From: Pirellula sp.
GTDB taxonomy: Bacteria > Planctomycetota > Planctomycetia > Pirellulales > Lacipirellulaceae
Reading direction: 5' to 3'
NCBI GenBank assembly: GCA_013822725.1
Contig: PNKX01000001.1
Coordinates: 248,001 to 312,000 of the forward strand
Length of the DNA stretch: 64,000 nt
In this document: positions 51,686 through 60,820 of the stretch, in pieces
How the letters are laid out: each line of letters opens with the position of its first letter
Numbering within the stretch: the stretch's first letter is position 1
Program-made: the position numbers and the translations under genes
The notes under the pieces: generated by a model
Database searches by the model: none
The model's input: the letters and a program-made list of their open reading frames with translations, nothing else
Told to the model about the DNA's origin: nothing

Positions 51686-52834
51686 TCACTCCACCCGCAA
51701 CCGCACCTTCCCCGGCCCAACCCACTCGTCGCTCGACTCGTCGAACCCATCATAGCGCACTTTGTGCAGCCCGTACCACCCGCGTTCGATCCGCGCCGGG
51801 TACCACTTGCCGTCTTTGTCCCATGAGACCTCGACGCGGTCTCCTTCGCCGAATTGCGCCGGGTAGTATGGCCGAACGCGGTCCGGACCGACCCACTCGT
51901 CGGTCGAGGAGTCAAAACCATTGAAGTGGACCAGCAACTGATCGCCATCGGCGTCGATCGACTTCGCGCGGTACCACTTGCCTTTCCACTCGACCTCGAC
52001 GCGCTCACCCACCCGCGCCGCCGCCTCTTCATCTACCTCGGCCAGCGAGGCGCTGCGCGGAAATTCTTCCGCGGCGTAGAACATCGACTTCTGCCCTTCC
52101 ACGAATGCTAGTTCCAATTCAGCGTAGCGCGCCATTTCGCTCAAGTCGACGGCGCCGTCGCCGTTCAGGTCGACGGCTCCCTCGCCGCGCCAGCCGGCGA
52201 GCAGCGAATCGGTGAACGTCCAGTTGCCGGTCGACGTGTTGTGAGCGTACGACGACGTAATCACGCCGTAGGTAACGTCCGAATCGGGAGCCCGCTCCCG
52301 CGCCTCGTCGTAGAGGGCGCCCGAGTGGCAGCAATCGGCCAACAGCAGGGCCCGATCGCCGCTGAAGTGGTTTTCCACGGCGTCGAAGATTTCCTTCACG
52401 GCCCAGCCGCTATCGTTCTCGTCGCCGGCGTCGTAGCAGGCGAACCAGGTTTCGCCGCTGTCGTCGTCGCGGCAACCGTGCCCGGCGAAGTAAATGATGA
52501 CGGTTTCGCCTTCGTCCGTCTCGTCAAGAAGTTCGACAAGTTCCTTCTTGATTTGCTCCTTCGTCGCCTCGGCGTCTTGCAGATAGACGAGCCGATCGTC
52601 GGGGACGCCCGCTTCGCGGAAGAAGTCGGCCAGTTGCTGATCGCGACGATTGGGCATGCAGTCAGGAAAGGACCCGTAGAGGTCGCTGCGTTCCCACTCG
52701 AGGATGCCGACGATGAAGACGGTGGTCGTCTCAGGATCCCAATCAAGTTCCGCGTCGTCGCCGGCGCGCACCGACGCGGCCAACCAACTGCAGAGCAATC
52801 CCATCGCCGCTAATAACCAAACCCCGCAACGCAT
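51686..52834 (-). CDS. Secreted metacaspase-like cysteine protease fused to two tudor-type domains
   Basis: 382 aa. Signal peptide (VWLLAAMGLLCSWLAASVRA). Residues ~36-215 are a caspase-fold (peptidase C14) p20 domain with catalytic His119 in IIYFAGHG and Cys169 in LLLADCCHSG. DLNGDGAVDLSE (222-233) is an EF-hand-like calcium loop, fitting the Ca2+ dependence known for metacaspases. Residues ~277-322 and ~332-380 are two copies of a tudor-knot/MBT-like barrel (VEVEWKGKWYRAKSID and VEVSWDKDGKWYPARIE, each ending in DEWVGP.+VR). GGGAGCGAGCG precedes ATG 52834. The combination of export, protease and tandem tudor-like domains is unusual. Isolated gene. Confidence 0.9.
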   Translation of the reverse strand: MRCGVWLLAAMGLLCSWLAASVRAGDDAELDWDPETTTVFIVGILEWERSDLYGSFPDCMPNRRDQQLADFFREAGVPDDRLVYLQDAEATKEQIKKELVELLDETDEGETVIIYFAGHGCRDDDSGETWFACYDAGDENDSGWAVKEIFDAVENHFSGDRALLLADCCHSGALYDEARERAPDSDVTYGVITSSYAHNTSTGNWTFTDSLLAGWRGEGAVDLNGDGAVDLSEMARYAELELAFVEGQKSMFYAAEEFPRSASLAEVDEEAAARVGERVEVEWKGKWYRAKSIDADGDQLLVHFNGFDSSTDEWVGPDRVRPYYPAQFGEGDRVEVSWDKDGKWYPARIERGWYGLHKVRYDGFDESSDEWVGPGKVRLRVE

Positions 52835-53046
52835 CGCTCGCTCCCGAGAGACTCGGCCAAGCGACGCCGCACCGCACCTGCTGCAGTCCGTCCGTCGCTC
52901 GCCTCAAGAGCAAGTCTAGCACTCGGATTTTGATCGGAATGGCCGCGTTTTTCAGCAATTCTGCGATCTTAATCCGACATACTCGTGATCCGGCGCAAAG
53001 GCCCAATGAAGCATCGCACCCGCACCCTTCCCCCGTCCCCCTTGGC

Positions 53047-53259
53047 TTACGGCTTCCCCAACCCCGCCAGCGCCTCGCGCAACTGAATCGCCGCCCCTTC
53101 GCCCATCCCCAACGGCCGTTCGCTGCCAACGAAAAAGACGTCGGCCTTCGCCTTCGCCCCGACGCCTGCCGGCACGAAATGAACGTACGCAATATTGTGA
53201 ACGCTGAGCACCAACTCCGAACCGTCGTCGAGTACAATCCGCACCGTCTGTTGCGTCAT
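53047..53259 (-). CDS. Small hypothetical protein
   Basis: 70 aa, not recognised. A first beta-rich half (MTQQTVRIVLDDGSELVLSV, HNIAYVHFV) and a second half ADVFFVGSERPLGMGEGAAI resemble a small Sm/SH3-like barrel. Cytoplasmic. ATG 53259 preferred; the longer frame upstream has no supporting features. It lies 114 bp after the VOC gene start-side neighbour's end (53374), so cotranscription with that gene is likely. Confidence 0.5.
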   Translation of the reverse strand: MTQQTVRIVLDDGSELVLSVHNIAYVHFVPAGVGAKAKADVFFVGSERPLGMGEGAAIQLREALAGLGKP

Positions 53260-53373
53260 CGCATGAACTCCGTCGAGAACCAGAAATAGATCGCGAATCT
53301 TCAGGCGCCAGTATAGCGTTTCCGCCTCGTCCCCGGGCCTACGTTCACGACCTGCTTTCATCCGGTTCGGCAT

Positions 53374-53778
53374 TCAGCCTGCCGCGTCCGCCGGCTGCAG
53401 CAAGTCCCACAGGTTGCCGTAAAGGTCCCGAAAAACCGCCACCGTCCCATACGGCTCCTCCCGCGGCTCGCGCACGAACTCGACGCCGTTGGCCAGATAG
53501 TCGCGATAGTCCCGCCAGAAATCGTCGGTGTAGAGAAACAAGAAGACCCGCCCGCCAGTCTGATCGCCGACCCGCGCTGTCTGCACGTCGCCGACGCCGC
53601 GGGCCAGCAGCAAACCGGTTTCGCCGCCGCGCGCCCGCACGACGACCCACCGCTTATTCTGATCTGGGACGAACGTATCTTCGATCAATTCAAAGCCGAG
53701 CGTCTCGACATAGAACTTGATCGCTTCGTCATAATCGCGCACGACTATCGCGGCCAATCCTAATCTTTGTTTTGCCAT
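53374..53778 (-). CDS. VOC (glyoxalase/bleomycin-resistance) family protein
   Basis: 134 aa. Typical pattern of two beta-alpha-beta-beta-beta units: LGLAAIVVRDYDEAIKFYVE with TLGFELIED, then RVFLFLYTDDFWRDYRDYLA and GTVAVFRDLYGNLWDLLQP. The usual metal ligands (His at the first strand, Glu at the end) are not clearly conserved (first strand has no His; the end has D), so it may be non-catalytic or bind a ligand without metal. GGAGAGCTCG precedes ATG 53778. Confidence 0.9.
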   Translation of the reverse strand: MAKQRLGLAAIVVRDYDEAIKFYVETLGFELIEDTFVPDQNKRWVVVRARGGETGLLLARGVGDVQTARVGDQTGGRVFLFLYTDDFWRDYRDYLANGVEFVREPREEPYGTVAVFRDLYGNLWDLLQPADAAG

Positions 53779-53947
53779 CGAGCTCTCCACTACTTCCAGT
53801 CGCAATGTTGAACGCCCCAAGTCTATGCGAAAAATGTCGCCATTCTCAACGAAGATGGCATGATGAGTTTGTCCGTCGAGGCCGGCCGCAGATATATTGC
53901 ATGACCGCCACTCTTTTTCCACGCACGCTAGCCACGCGGTCAACTCC

Positions 53948-54115
53948 ATGCCAGTGCTCACTTGTCCTAAATGTGAAATGACCGTTTTCCGCGGCGGCTA
54001 CGCCGTCTGGCAATGGATAGTCGCAATTTTCTTCTTTCCCGTTGGCCTCGTCGCCATGGCAGCCGGCCGCCAGCCGACTCGCTGCCCCTACTGCAAATTC
54101 ATCTGGCAGGCTTAA
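53948..54115 (+). CDS. Small zinc-ribbon membrane protein
   Basis: 55 aa. CPKC (residues 6-9) and CPYC (47-50) form a split zinc ribbon around a hydrophobic helix (WQWIVAIFFFPVGLVAMAAG). The arrangement, ribbon halves on both sides of a membrane segment or re-entrant loop, resembles BRI3/LITAF-like small proteins. No function known in bacteria. Divergent from the VOC gene. ATG 53948 chosen because it starts the conserved MPVLTCPKC. Confidence 0.7.
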   Translation: MPVLTCPKCEMTVFRGGYAVWQWIVAIFFFPVGLVAMAAGRQPTRCPYCKFIWQA

Positions 54116-54296
54116 GTCGCGGGGCCTACGCGAATTAACGCGCTAGTCGCGACGATTATTCGCCTCAGGCCGATCGCGCTGCCCGCCTGTTGTTTCTACT
54201 CTGCCTGCGGCGAACGGCCAGTCTTGCGCGCCTCGACCTAAACTTTCCAAGGTCAGGAATTCGCTCTACCGACTGTCGCCCTTTAGGCCTGCGGCC

Positions 54297-54911
54297 ATGC
54301 CCAAATCCCCTTACGCTATCGATCGCCGTCAGACCGAGGCCGGCATCGAACTCTGCGGCGGTTGCGGTGCGAGCATCGCGCTGGTCCCGCCGAATGAGAA
54401 CGCCCCGGCCACGCCGTGGAAGTGCCGCGGCTGCGGCGCGATCTACCTCGCCTGCGCTCAACGACGCAGCGGCGCTCTCTTCCAAGGAGGCGTCCGACCG
54501 GCGTTTTATATGGACGTCATCGAAGACGCCTCGCTCCGCCCCGCGGCCCAACAGCTCGAACTCTCCGCCGAAGATCTGCGCCAACTTCAGCGCTGCCTTC
54601 CTGAAAGCTCCCCTCGCGGCGGCAACGCCCGCAGTAGCCAGCGCTACCAGGTGGCCACCCCGATTACGCTCCTGCCGCTCGCGGCCGATTTCCGCATCGA
54701 CGGCCCACTGATCGCCGCCAGTACCCTCGACGTCAGCTGCGGCGGACTCGCGCTGCTGAGCCGCCAACCTCTTGCGGCAACGTATTTGGCGATCGAATTT
54801 CTCGACGCCGGCGCCCGCATGCCGGCCCTCATTCTGCGGCCATCGCGCTGTAAGCCGCTCGGCGCCGCCTTCGCCATCGCCGGCGACTTTGTCAGCCGCA
54901 TCCAATACTAA
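54297..54911 (+). CDS. PilZ-domain protein with N-terminal zinc ribbon
   Basis: 204 aa. CGGC (20-23) and CRGC (43-46) form a zinc ribbon. A PilZ domain follows, with the c-di-GMP-binding motifs RSSQR (112-116, RxxxR) and DVSCGG (145-150, D/NxSxxG) at the right distance. So the protein likely binds cyclic di-GMP and may couple the second messenger to surface or motility functions. Cytoplasmic. Followed 131 bp later by the VWA membrane protein; possible operon. Confidence 0.88.
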   Translation: MPKSPYAIDRRQTEAGIELCGGCGASIALVPPNENAPATPWKCRGCGAIYLACAQRRSGALFQGGVRPAFYMDVIEDASLRPAAQQLELSAEDLRQLQRCLPESSPRGGNARSSQRYQVATPITLLPLAADFRIDGPLIAASTLDVSCGGLALLSRQPLAATYLAIEFLDAGARMPALILRPSRCKPLGAAFAIAGDFVSRIQY

Positions 54912-55042
54912 CGCGGCCCACTGCCAACCCACTGCCGGACCTGGCCTCCGCCTGCCGTCCGCCTTGGGGTCCTCATTTCCGTCGTTTGACCCCTCTGAAA
55001 CGGCCGGCAAACCTAAATCGTGTTGCCATCCTGTCCCGGCGC

Positions 55043-56359
55043 ATGAACAATAGAAGGCGTCAGCCGGCGGTCTCGCACCCGCCGACAGACGCTTTCTTCC
55101 GGAACAGAACTCAACCCGATCGAATCCGCGTGACGCTCCCCATCGCCACCGCTGTCCCCGCGCGCGAACAGTCAACGCCGCCTGCGATCAATTCGCGGCG
55201 ACGGAGGACGCCCTCCGCTGGCGCCGCGGCGGCCCATGACCTCGAATCGCGGAGGTCGCTTTTCGACTACGAAAGCGTCCCCTCGTGGCTCGTCTCGCTC
55301 ATCACCCATATGAGCCTCATCATCTTGTTGGGACTCCTGATCAAAAGCGTTCCCGCCGAACCTGGCGTCGAACTTTCGCTCAACTACGGCGACCTCGGCC
55401 TGACCGACTTCGACGCCGGCGGCGGCGGCGCTGGCCCCGACCTGAGCGAGCTTCCCCTGGCGGGTGAAGCGGAACTGCCGATCGACACCGAGTCCTCACC
55501 CGTAGCGATCAGCGACTCGACCGCCGATCCGCTCGCCAACGTCGAACTCACCGGACTCTTTGGCGATGCTCCGAGCACGGAATCACTCGCCGTCGACGCC
55601 TCGTCGCTGCTCGCGAGAGGCAGCAGCGGTCTGGGCGACGGCGGTTCCGGCCCGGGGACGGGCGGCGGCCACGGCGCCGGGACGGGGCCCGGCTGGGGCG
55701 ATGGAACCGGCCCAGGTCACGCCGTCACGAGCATGTTCGGCCTCGCCGGCGAGGGAGGAGATTTCGTTTACGTCTTCGACCGCTCGCAAAGCATGAACTC
55801 GGTCCTCACCACCGACATTGGCGACGAGCGAAGCGTCACGATCACGCCGCTCGAAGCGGCCAAGAACGAGCTTAACCGCAGCATCGGCGACCTCAACGAC
55901 GAATGTCGCTTCCAAGTCGTCTTTTACAACGACACGGCCGTCGCCTTCGGCAATGAGCACACGCTCGCTAAGGCGACCTTTTCAAACAAGCAACGAGTCA
56001 AATCGTTCATCTCCGCTATGCCGGCTGAGATGAACACGAATCACCTCGTCGCGCTCGAAGAGGCCATTCGCTGCCGCCCGCAGGTTCTGTTCCTGCTGAC
56101 CGACGGCGAAGAGAAGGACGATCCCTCGATGAGCGAAATCCGCCGCCTCGCCCGCGAGTGCAAGCGGCTGAAGATCAAAGTGAACGTCGTCCACTTCTGC
56201 TTTGAAGTGCGGACGACAAGCACGCTGACCAACCTCGCCCACGACACCGGCGGTCAGCACAAATTTATTACGTTACGTGAGCTGGCGCATCAGAAAATCG
56301 CGGCCGAACGCGGGACGCCGACGCTGCGAGCCGTCGATTCGCCGCCGCCGCTGGAGTAG
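55043..56359 (+). CDS. Membrane-anchored von Willebrand factor A domain protein
   Basis: 438 aa. A basic N-terminal cytoplasmic region (about 80 residues) precedes one transmembrane helix (WLVSLITHMSLIILLGLLI). After an acidic stretch and a Gly-rich linker (residues 190-228), the VWA domain begins with the MIDAS motif in VYVFDRSQSM (DRSQS 246-250) and continues with VVFYNDTAVAFG and VLFLLTDGEEKD. This architecture is frequent in planctomycetes. It may bind a partner via a metal ion in the periplasm. ATG 55043 is preferred to an upstream TTG. Confidence 0.88.
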   Translation: MNNRRRQPAVSHPPTDAFFRNRTQPDRIRVTLPIATAVPAREQSTPPAINSRRRRTPSAGAAAAHDLESRRSLFDYESVPSWLVSLITHMSLIILLGLLIKSVPAEPGVELSLNYGDLGLTDFDAGGGGAGPDLSELPLAGEAELPIDTESSPVAISDSTADPLANVELTGLFGDAPSTESLAVDASSLLARGSSGLGDGGSGPGTGGGHGAGTGPGWGDGTGPGHAVTSMFGLAGEGGDFVYVFDRSQSMNSVLTTDIGDERSVTITPLEAAKNELNRSIGDLNDECRFQVVFYNDTAVAFGNEHTLAKATFSNKQRVKSFISAMPAEMNTNHLVALEEAIRCRPQVLFLLTDGEEKDDPSMSEIRRLARECKRLKIKVNVVHFCFEVRTTSTLTNLAHDTGGQHKFITLRELAHQKIAAERGTPTLRAVDSPPPLE

Positions 56360-56383
56360 GTCGCTTAAGATGGCCGACTGACA

Positions 56384-56530
56384 AGTCTCACGCCAAGACG
56401 CGAAGTCCCAAAGAAACGCCAAGAATTTCCCTCAAGCGATTCGATCGCTAACCATGCTCAGCAACGAGTGATCCCTCTGCGTTTTTATTCTTTGCGCGTC
56501 CTTTGCGTCTTAGCGCCTTTGCGAGAAATC
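56384..56530. repeat. Family C hairpin
   Basis: CTCACGCCAAGACGCGAAGT, CCCAAAGAAACGCCAAGAA facing TTCTTTGCGCGTCCTTTGCG, TCTTAGCGCCTTTGCGAG. Family G word (AAGCTGATCGCTGACGGCTG) follows at 56596. Confidence 0.8.
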
Positions 56531-56630
56531 CCCCACTCGAATACAAAAAAAACCGGCCTGCCATCGCTGGCAAGCCGGTCGCAACTCTCCTCAAGCTGAT
56601 CGCTGACGGCTGAAAGCAGACCGCTCTCCG

Positions 56631-57125
56631 CTACTTCATCGCCGGCGCCGCCTTGTTCACCTTTTTGCTGATCGTCGTCAGCTTCTTGTCGGCTTTCTCC
56701 TCTTCGTCGAGATTCGCTCCTAACGCCTTCTTCGCGGTCTTGTAACCAAGCAGGTCGGCCCATGTGCAAAGCGTGCCGTACGTGGCGATCTCGTAGTGCT
56801 CAACCTTCTGAGCGCAGCCGATGAGAACGGCGTCCATCACCTCTGGTTCGGCTTCCTCTTCCATCATCGACTTCGCCTCTTCGATCAGCCCGGCCATGGC
56901 CTCGCACTTCTTCGCCTTGGGCGCCTTGCCCGTGTCTTCGAAGGCCTGCTCGCAACGCGCGACGTGCTCTTGAGTCTCGGCGAGGTGCGCCTCAAACGCC
57001 GCGGCCAACGTCTCGCTTGACGCCTTCTTAACCATCTTTGGCAGTGCTTTGACCAGTTGCTTCTCGGCGTGGTAGACGTCGCACAACTCGTCGTAAAAGG
57101 CATCTTCTAAGCTATCTAGTGACAT
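56631..57125 (-). CDS. DUF892 (YciE/YciF-like) ferritin-fold protein
   Basis: 164 aa. Starts with [20 protein letters not shown] and has the family pattern of two helix pairs with Glu/His: [38 protein letters not shown]. The members form ferritin-like four-helix bundles and are linked to stress responses. The final residues are Lys-rich ([11 protein letters not shown]). ATG 57125 ([10 protein letters not shown]) is preferred; an upstream 17-codon extension has no support. A stress role is also suggested by the neighbouring PfpI-type gene transcribed to the right. Confidence 0.93.
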   Translation of the reverse strand: MSLDSLEDAFYDELCDVYHAEKQLVKALPKMVKKASSETLAAAFEAHLAETQEHVARCEQAFEDTGKAPKAKKCEAMAGLIEEAKSMMEEEAEPEVMDAVLIGCAQKVEHYEIATYGTLCTWADLLGYKTAKKALGANLDEEEKADKKLTTISKKVNKAAPAMK

Positions 57126-57220
57126 CTCGCGACTCCCTATGTAGAAAACTGTGGCTGAAAATAGGCCCGGTTGCACGGGTCAACGCGAACGGCGTGCCAA
57201 GCCTGCCGCTGCCTTCTCTC

Positions 57221-57337
57221 AGAAGTCTCTCGCAGAGGCGCGGAGGGCGCAGAGAAACTCGTAACAAAGAGATGCCTAGAATCGCGCCCAAGGCCATCAA
57301 CTGAAAGTTATCCGCGCCTCTGCGTCTCTGCGAGATC
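57221..57337. repeat. Family C hairpin (GCAGAGGCGCGGA type)
   Basis: AGAAGTCTCTCGCAGAGGCG, CGGAGGGCGCAGAG facing CGCGCCTCTGCGTCTCTGCG, AGAT. The left arm is the same as the single arm at 19384-19420. Confidence 0.8.
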
Positions 57338-57436
57338 CCCTAGATGGGTTATCGCCAAGCCAACTCCTTGCTCACGGCACTGGCTTTGCAGTCGTTGATT
57401 GGTTCAAAACCATTCATTCCGCAAAGGAGGCTGACT

Positions 57437-58033
57437 ATGCCCGCTGAACTCACAGGAAAACGGATCGCCATTTTGCTCACCGACGGGTTTGAGCAAATCG
57501 AACTGACCGAACCGCGTCACGCCCTTGACCAAGCTGGCGCCGAAACCCATCTCGTCTCCGCCAAGGCCGACGTCCGCGGCTTTCACCACGATCAAGCGGG
57601 CGACGAGTTCCAGGTCGACGTGCCGCTGAGCAAAGCGAAGGCCGACGACTACGACGGCTTGCTGTTGCCGGGCGGCGTGATGAATCCCGATTCGTTGCGC
57701 ATCGATGAGAAGGCGATCGCCTTGATCCAAGCGTTTGTCGACGCCGGCAAGCCGATCGCCGCGATCTGCCACGGTCCGTGGCCCCTCATCGAAACCGGAG
57801 TCGTCAAAGGGCGCCGCATGACGAGCTGGCTCTCGCTGCGTACCGATCTAAAAAATGCGGGCGCCGAGTGGGTCGACGAGGCTGTCGTCGTCGATCGCGG
57901 CTTGGTGACCAGTCGCAATCCCGACGACATCCCGGCGTTCAACCGGAAGATGATCGAAGAGTTCGGCGAAGGAAACCACGGCCCCGGCCTGAGCAAGAAG
58001 GCCCGCAGCGGACACGAAGTAATGACTCCGTGA
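57437..58033 (+). CDS. DJ-1/PfpI family protein (PfpI subgroup)
   Basis: 198 aa. Nucleophile-elbow cysteine in AAICHGPW (Cys111, His112) and Glu19 in DGFEQIEL are the conserved pair of the PfpI/YhbO subgroup, which act as stress proteins, deglycases or proteases. C-terminal part SLRTDLKNAGAEWVDEAVVV, NPDDIPAFNRKMIEEF is typical. A perfect AAAGGAGG ribosome site precedes ATG 57437. Convergent with the PEP-CTERM gene ending at 58037, with only 3 bp between stops. Confidence 0.95.
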   Translation: MPAELTGKRIAILLTDGFEQIELTEPRHALDQAGAETHLVSAKADVRGFHHDQAGDEFQVDVPLSKAKADDYDGLLLPGGVMNPDSLRIDEKAIALIQAFVDAGKPIAAICHGPWPLIETGVVKGRRMTSWLSLRTDLKNAGAEWVDEAVVVDRGLVTSRNPDDIPAFNRKMIEEFGEGNHGPGLSKKARSGHEVMTP

Positions 58034-58036
58034 CGG

Positions 58037-59635
58037 CTAACGATCGCCGCCATTCGATCTGCGCCAATACTGGACAACGACGCCCAAGGCCGCGAACAGC
58101 GCCCAGGCCAGCGTCGCCGTCGACGGCTCGGGAACCGCAACCACTCCAAGCGAGCCGCCGGGGTTCATCCCCGCGGTCCGCTGCCAAACCAGAAAGTCAT
58201 CTCCATCGCTGTCGCCGTCGTCATCCGCATCGGCCCCAGCGCTCACCCCAAACGCGGCGCGCCACGCGGCCAGGTCGAGGCCGTTCACCAAACCGTCCCC
58301 CGTGAAGTCAGCCGCTGGCCCCGTCGCGGCGGCAACTTCGAACGCGCCGATGTCGACCGCCCCGGCAGGACGAGGCGTCCCGTCGATGTCGACCGCGGGA
58401 GCGCTCGTTCCAGTTCCATGATTGATCGCAGGCGAACCGCTCCGGAGGCGATAGTCGCCGGCGTTCCAGTTCTCAAAGAGCTGGGCCGGCGTCGCCACGA
58501 GTGAGTGAGCGTCCTGTCCCGTGGCAGCCTGCCACTGAGCCAGGGTGAGAATCGAGCCGCCGCCGTTCGTGGTGAACCGCGACGCGACCGCATTGTAGTC
58601 GCTCAGCAGTCCCGGCAGACTGTCGGTAGAAACGTCGATCGCCCCGCGGAACGTGTGCTGCGTCACGATGATGTTGTTCAGCACCGTGTTATTCGTTGAT
58701 TCATTCTGAATGTTCAGCGCCCAGCGACCGTTCGAGGCTTGGTGAATCGTGTTGTTCACGACGCCGTTGCCGCTGGAACCTTCAGCGCCGTCTTCCATAA
58801 AGAGCGAAATTCCGCTCGCGTGGTTGTCGTAAAGCAGATTATTCTCGATCCGCGAGTCTTGAACTCCGTCCATGTTGATTCCGCTCCCGCCGCCGAACGC
58901 GCCGCCGTTGATGCTCGCGGCGTTGCCGTAGATGCGGTTGCCGCTCACCAGGGCTCCGGTGATGAGGCCGTCGCCGCCGAGGCTGAGATCGCCATTCATG
59001 TGGATCCCCGCGCCGTGGTTGCCCCACGTGACGTTATCGCGAATCACCGGTCGGTCGCCGCTGTTGGAGACGTAGATGCCGTGCTCCAGTATCGAGCCGC
59101 TCGTTTCGTTGTTCTCGATGAGCAAGTCGTTCACATGTCCGGTAAAGATGCCCCAGCGACCATTGTTATAAGCGTGGACGTTACGAATCGTGACGAACTC
59201 GGCCATGTCGTCGTCGAGCCCGACGCTCCGGATGCCCGCGCGCGGCATCCCGGTAATGCTGAAGCCGTCGAGAATGATATGGGACGCGAGTTCGAGATTG
59301 ATGCCGTCCTGGTTCCCAGCGCCGGCAGTGGGAGAGTTAATGAGAGCGCCCGGTTCGGCGAAGAACTCGATCGGACTCCCCGCGGTTCCGCTCGTATCGA
59401 GATAGAATCCTTTGTAATTGCCCGCACGCACGACGACGCGGTCGCCCGGACCGACGACGTCGGCCGCGTGCTGTAGCGTCGCCCACGGGGCAGCGCTCGA
59501 TCCCGCCGCCGAATTGGCGCCGCCGGGGGCGACGTAGTATTCTGCCCCGCGTGCGAGTCGAATCTGCGCGGCCGCCGCCAGCGCCGCGAGAACACCGTAC
59601 CAACAGACCTCGAGCCATCGACCCCGGCGCAGCAT
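58037..59635 (-). CDS. Right-handed parallel beta-helix protein with dockerin-like module and PEP-CTERM signal
   Basis: 532 aa. Signal peptide (VCWYGVLAALAAAAQIRLAR, GAEYYVAPGG). Body: parallel beta-helix (choice-of-anchor Q/pectate-lyase-like) repeats such as IILDGFSITGM, FVTIRNVHAYNNGRWGIF, LLIENNETSG, VIRDNVTWGNHGAGIHM, ending in SPAINHGTGTSAPAVDIDGT and VDIGAFE. Then a dockerin-like pair (DFTGDGLVNGLDLAAWRAAF, DADDDGDSDGDDFLVWQR) and PEP-CTERM tail VPEPSTATLAWALFAALGVV, QYWRR. Probably binds or cleaves polysaccharide, exported and sorted. GGAAGGA lies upstream of ATG 59635; the longer frame lacks support. Confidence 0.93.
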   Translation of the reverse strand: MLRRGRWLEVCWYGVLAALAAAAQIRLARGAEYYVAPGGANSAAGSSAAPWATLQHAADVVGPGDRVVVRAGNYKGFYLDTSGTAGSPIEFFAEPGALINSPTAGAGNQDGINLELASHIILDGFSITGMPRAGIRSVGLDDDMAEFVTIRNVHAYNNGRWGIFTGHVNDLLIENNETSGSILEHGIYVSNSGDRPVIRDNVTWGNHGAGIHMNGDLSLGGDGLITGALVSGNRIYGNAASINGGAFGGGSGINMDGVQDSRIENNLLYDNHASGISLFMEDGAEGSSGNGVVNNTIHQASNGRWALNIQNESTNNTVLNNIIVTQHTFRGAIDVSTDSLPGLLSDYNAVASRFTTNGGGSILTLAQWQAATGQDAHSLVATPAQLFENWNAGDYRLRSGSPAINHGTGTSAPAVDIDGTPRPAGAVDIGAFEVAAATGPAADFTGDGLVNGLDLAAWRAAFGVSAGADADDDGDSDGDDFLVWQRTAGMNPGGSLGVVAVPEPSTATLAWALFAALGVVVQYWRRSNGGDR

Positions 59636-59823
59636 GATGCGTCTCCTTCCGTTCACAGAAGTCGCGGGTGTCCGTCGCGACTTGGCCCCTGAGCCGCGAT
59701 TATACGCGACCGCGTGAAGAACGCGAGAATTTCGTCGTGCTAGCGCCGCACGCAAGACTGGCGCCAACAATTGCAATGTTGCATGCAGCTACCGAGTCGC
59801 GCTTAACGCGCGTGCAATGGAGG

Positions 59824-60765
59824 TCATCCTTTCGGAAGCCTCTCATTCGCCTTTTGCAAGGTAGCAATGCTGCGCTGGAGTGCTGCGCTTTCGGCTTGAT
59901 CCAAACGCGGCGAGAGAACGCTGCAGACGCCCCCAGCTCCAATCACGCTCGGCAGCGAATAGGTGACGCCATCTTTCGCATGAAACGAACCCAAGGGCGC
60001 CAGGATCCGCTCGTCGCGCAGAATCGCCTCGGTCAGCCGCGCCGTCACGGCCCCGATGCCGTATTGGCTCGCGCCGATGCCCGCGATGATGTTGATGTTC
60101 GCGCTCCGCACCGCTCCCTCGACCTGCTCACGGAAGGCGGCGGCGTTCAGCCCGCGCTGCTGCAATACGTCAGCCAACGGCACGCCGGCGATCGTGACGG
60201 CCGACCAGACGAGGACTTCGCTCATCCCGTGCTCGCCGAGAACTTGCGCACTGACCGAGGCGGGGTTGATCTGCAGCACTTCCGCCAGGTGCGTGGCGAA
60301 TCGCAAGCTATCGAGAAACGTCCCCGTGCTGACGACGCGATCGTGTTTGGCCAGCGTGCGAGTGAGATCGGCCAGCGGGTCCGGCGGATCGGCGACCACC
60401 AGCAGCACCGCCTCAGGTGCCACGGCGACGACGCCCGGCACGATCGACTTGAAAATGCCCGCGTTGACGTCGAGCAGCCGCAGCCGTCCCTGTGGGTCGC
60501 TCTTGTCGGTGGCGCCCCCCGACTTCTCGTTCGCTCCCGCAGTGATCGCCACCAGCGCGGCGTCTTTCAGATCAGCGGTTGTGCCGCTCCGGATGGTCAG
60601 CGCGGGACCGGTCGAAATGCCGTAGCGAAGATCGAGCGCCACCGCGTCGGCCACTTCTTGCCGCACGTCGACCAGCACCAACTCGCGACACGACCCGCGT
60701 TCGACCATCGCCGACGCCGCGGCCCGGCCCACCATCCCGACGCCGACGATGCCAACTTTCGACAT
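59824..60765 (-). CDS. Lactate/malate dehydrogenase family protein with altered substrate site
   Basis: 313 aa. N-terminal Rossmann motif KVGIVGVGMVGRAAA (GXGXXG) and acidic residue in LVDV for NAD. Catalytic His179 in LGEHG and substrate Arg155 in LDSLRFATHL are conserved. The usual SNPVD segment reads ADPPDP (126-131), with Asp in place of the conserved Asn that contacts substrate, which is odd for a true lactate dehydrogenase. Substrate may differ. ATG 60765. The gene lies 56 bp after the CPBP gene and could be the end of a three-gene operon. Confidence 0.9.
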   Translation of the reverse strand: MSKVGIVGVGMVGRAAASAMVERGSCRELVLVDVRQEVADAVALDLRYGISTGPALTIRSGTTADLKDAALVAITAGANEKSGGATDKSDPQGRLRLLDVNAGIFKSIVPGVVAVAPEAVLLVVADPPDPLADLTRTLAKHDRVVSTGTFLDSLRFATHLAEVLQINPASVSAQVLGEHGMSEVLVWSAVTIAGVPLADVLQQRGLNAAAFREQVEGAVRSANINIIAGIGASQYGIGAVTARLTEAILRDERILAPLGSFHAKDGVTYSLPSVIGAGGVCSVLSPRLDQAESAALQRSIATLQKANERLPKG

Positions 60766-60820
60766 ATTGCGTTCCTTGCTAAAAAATCCCACGTCTTTGC
60801 CAGCGAAGCAACTTCTTTCT

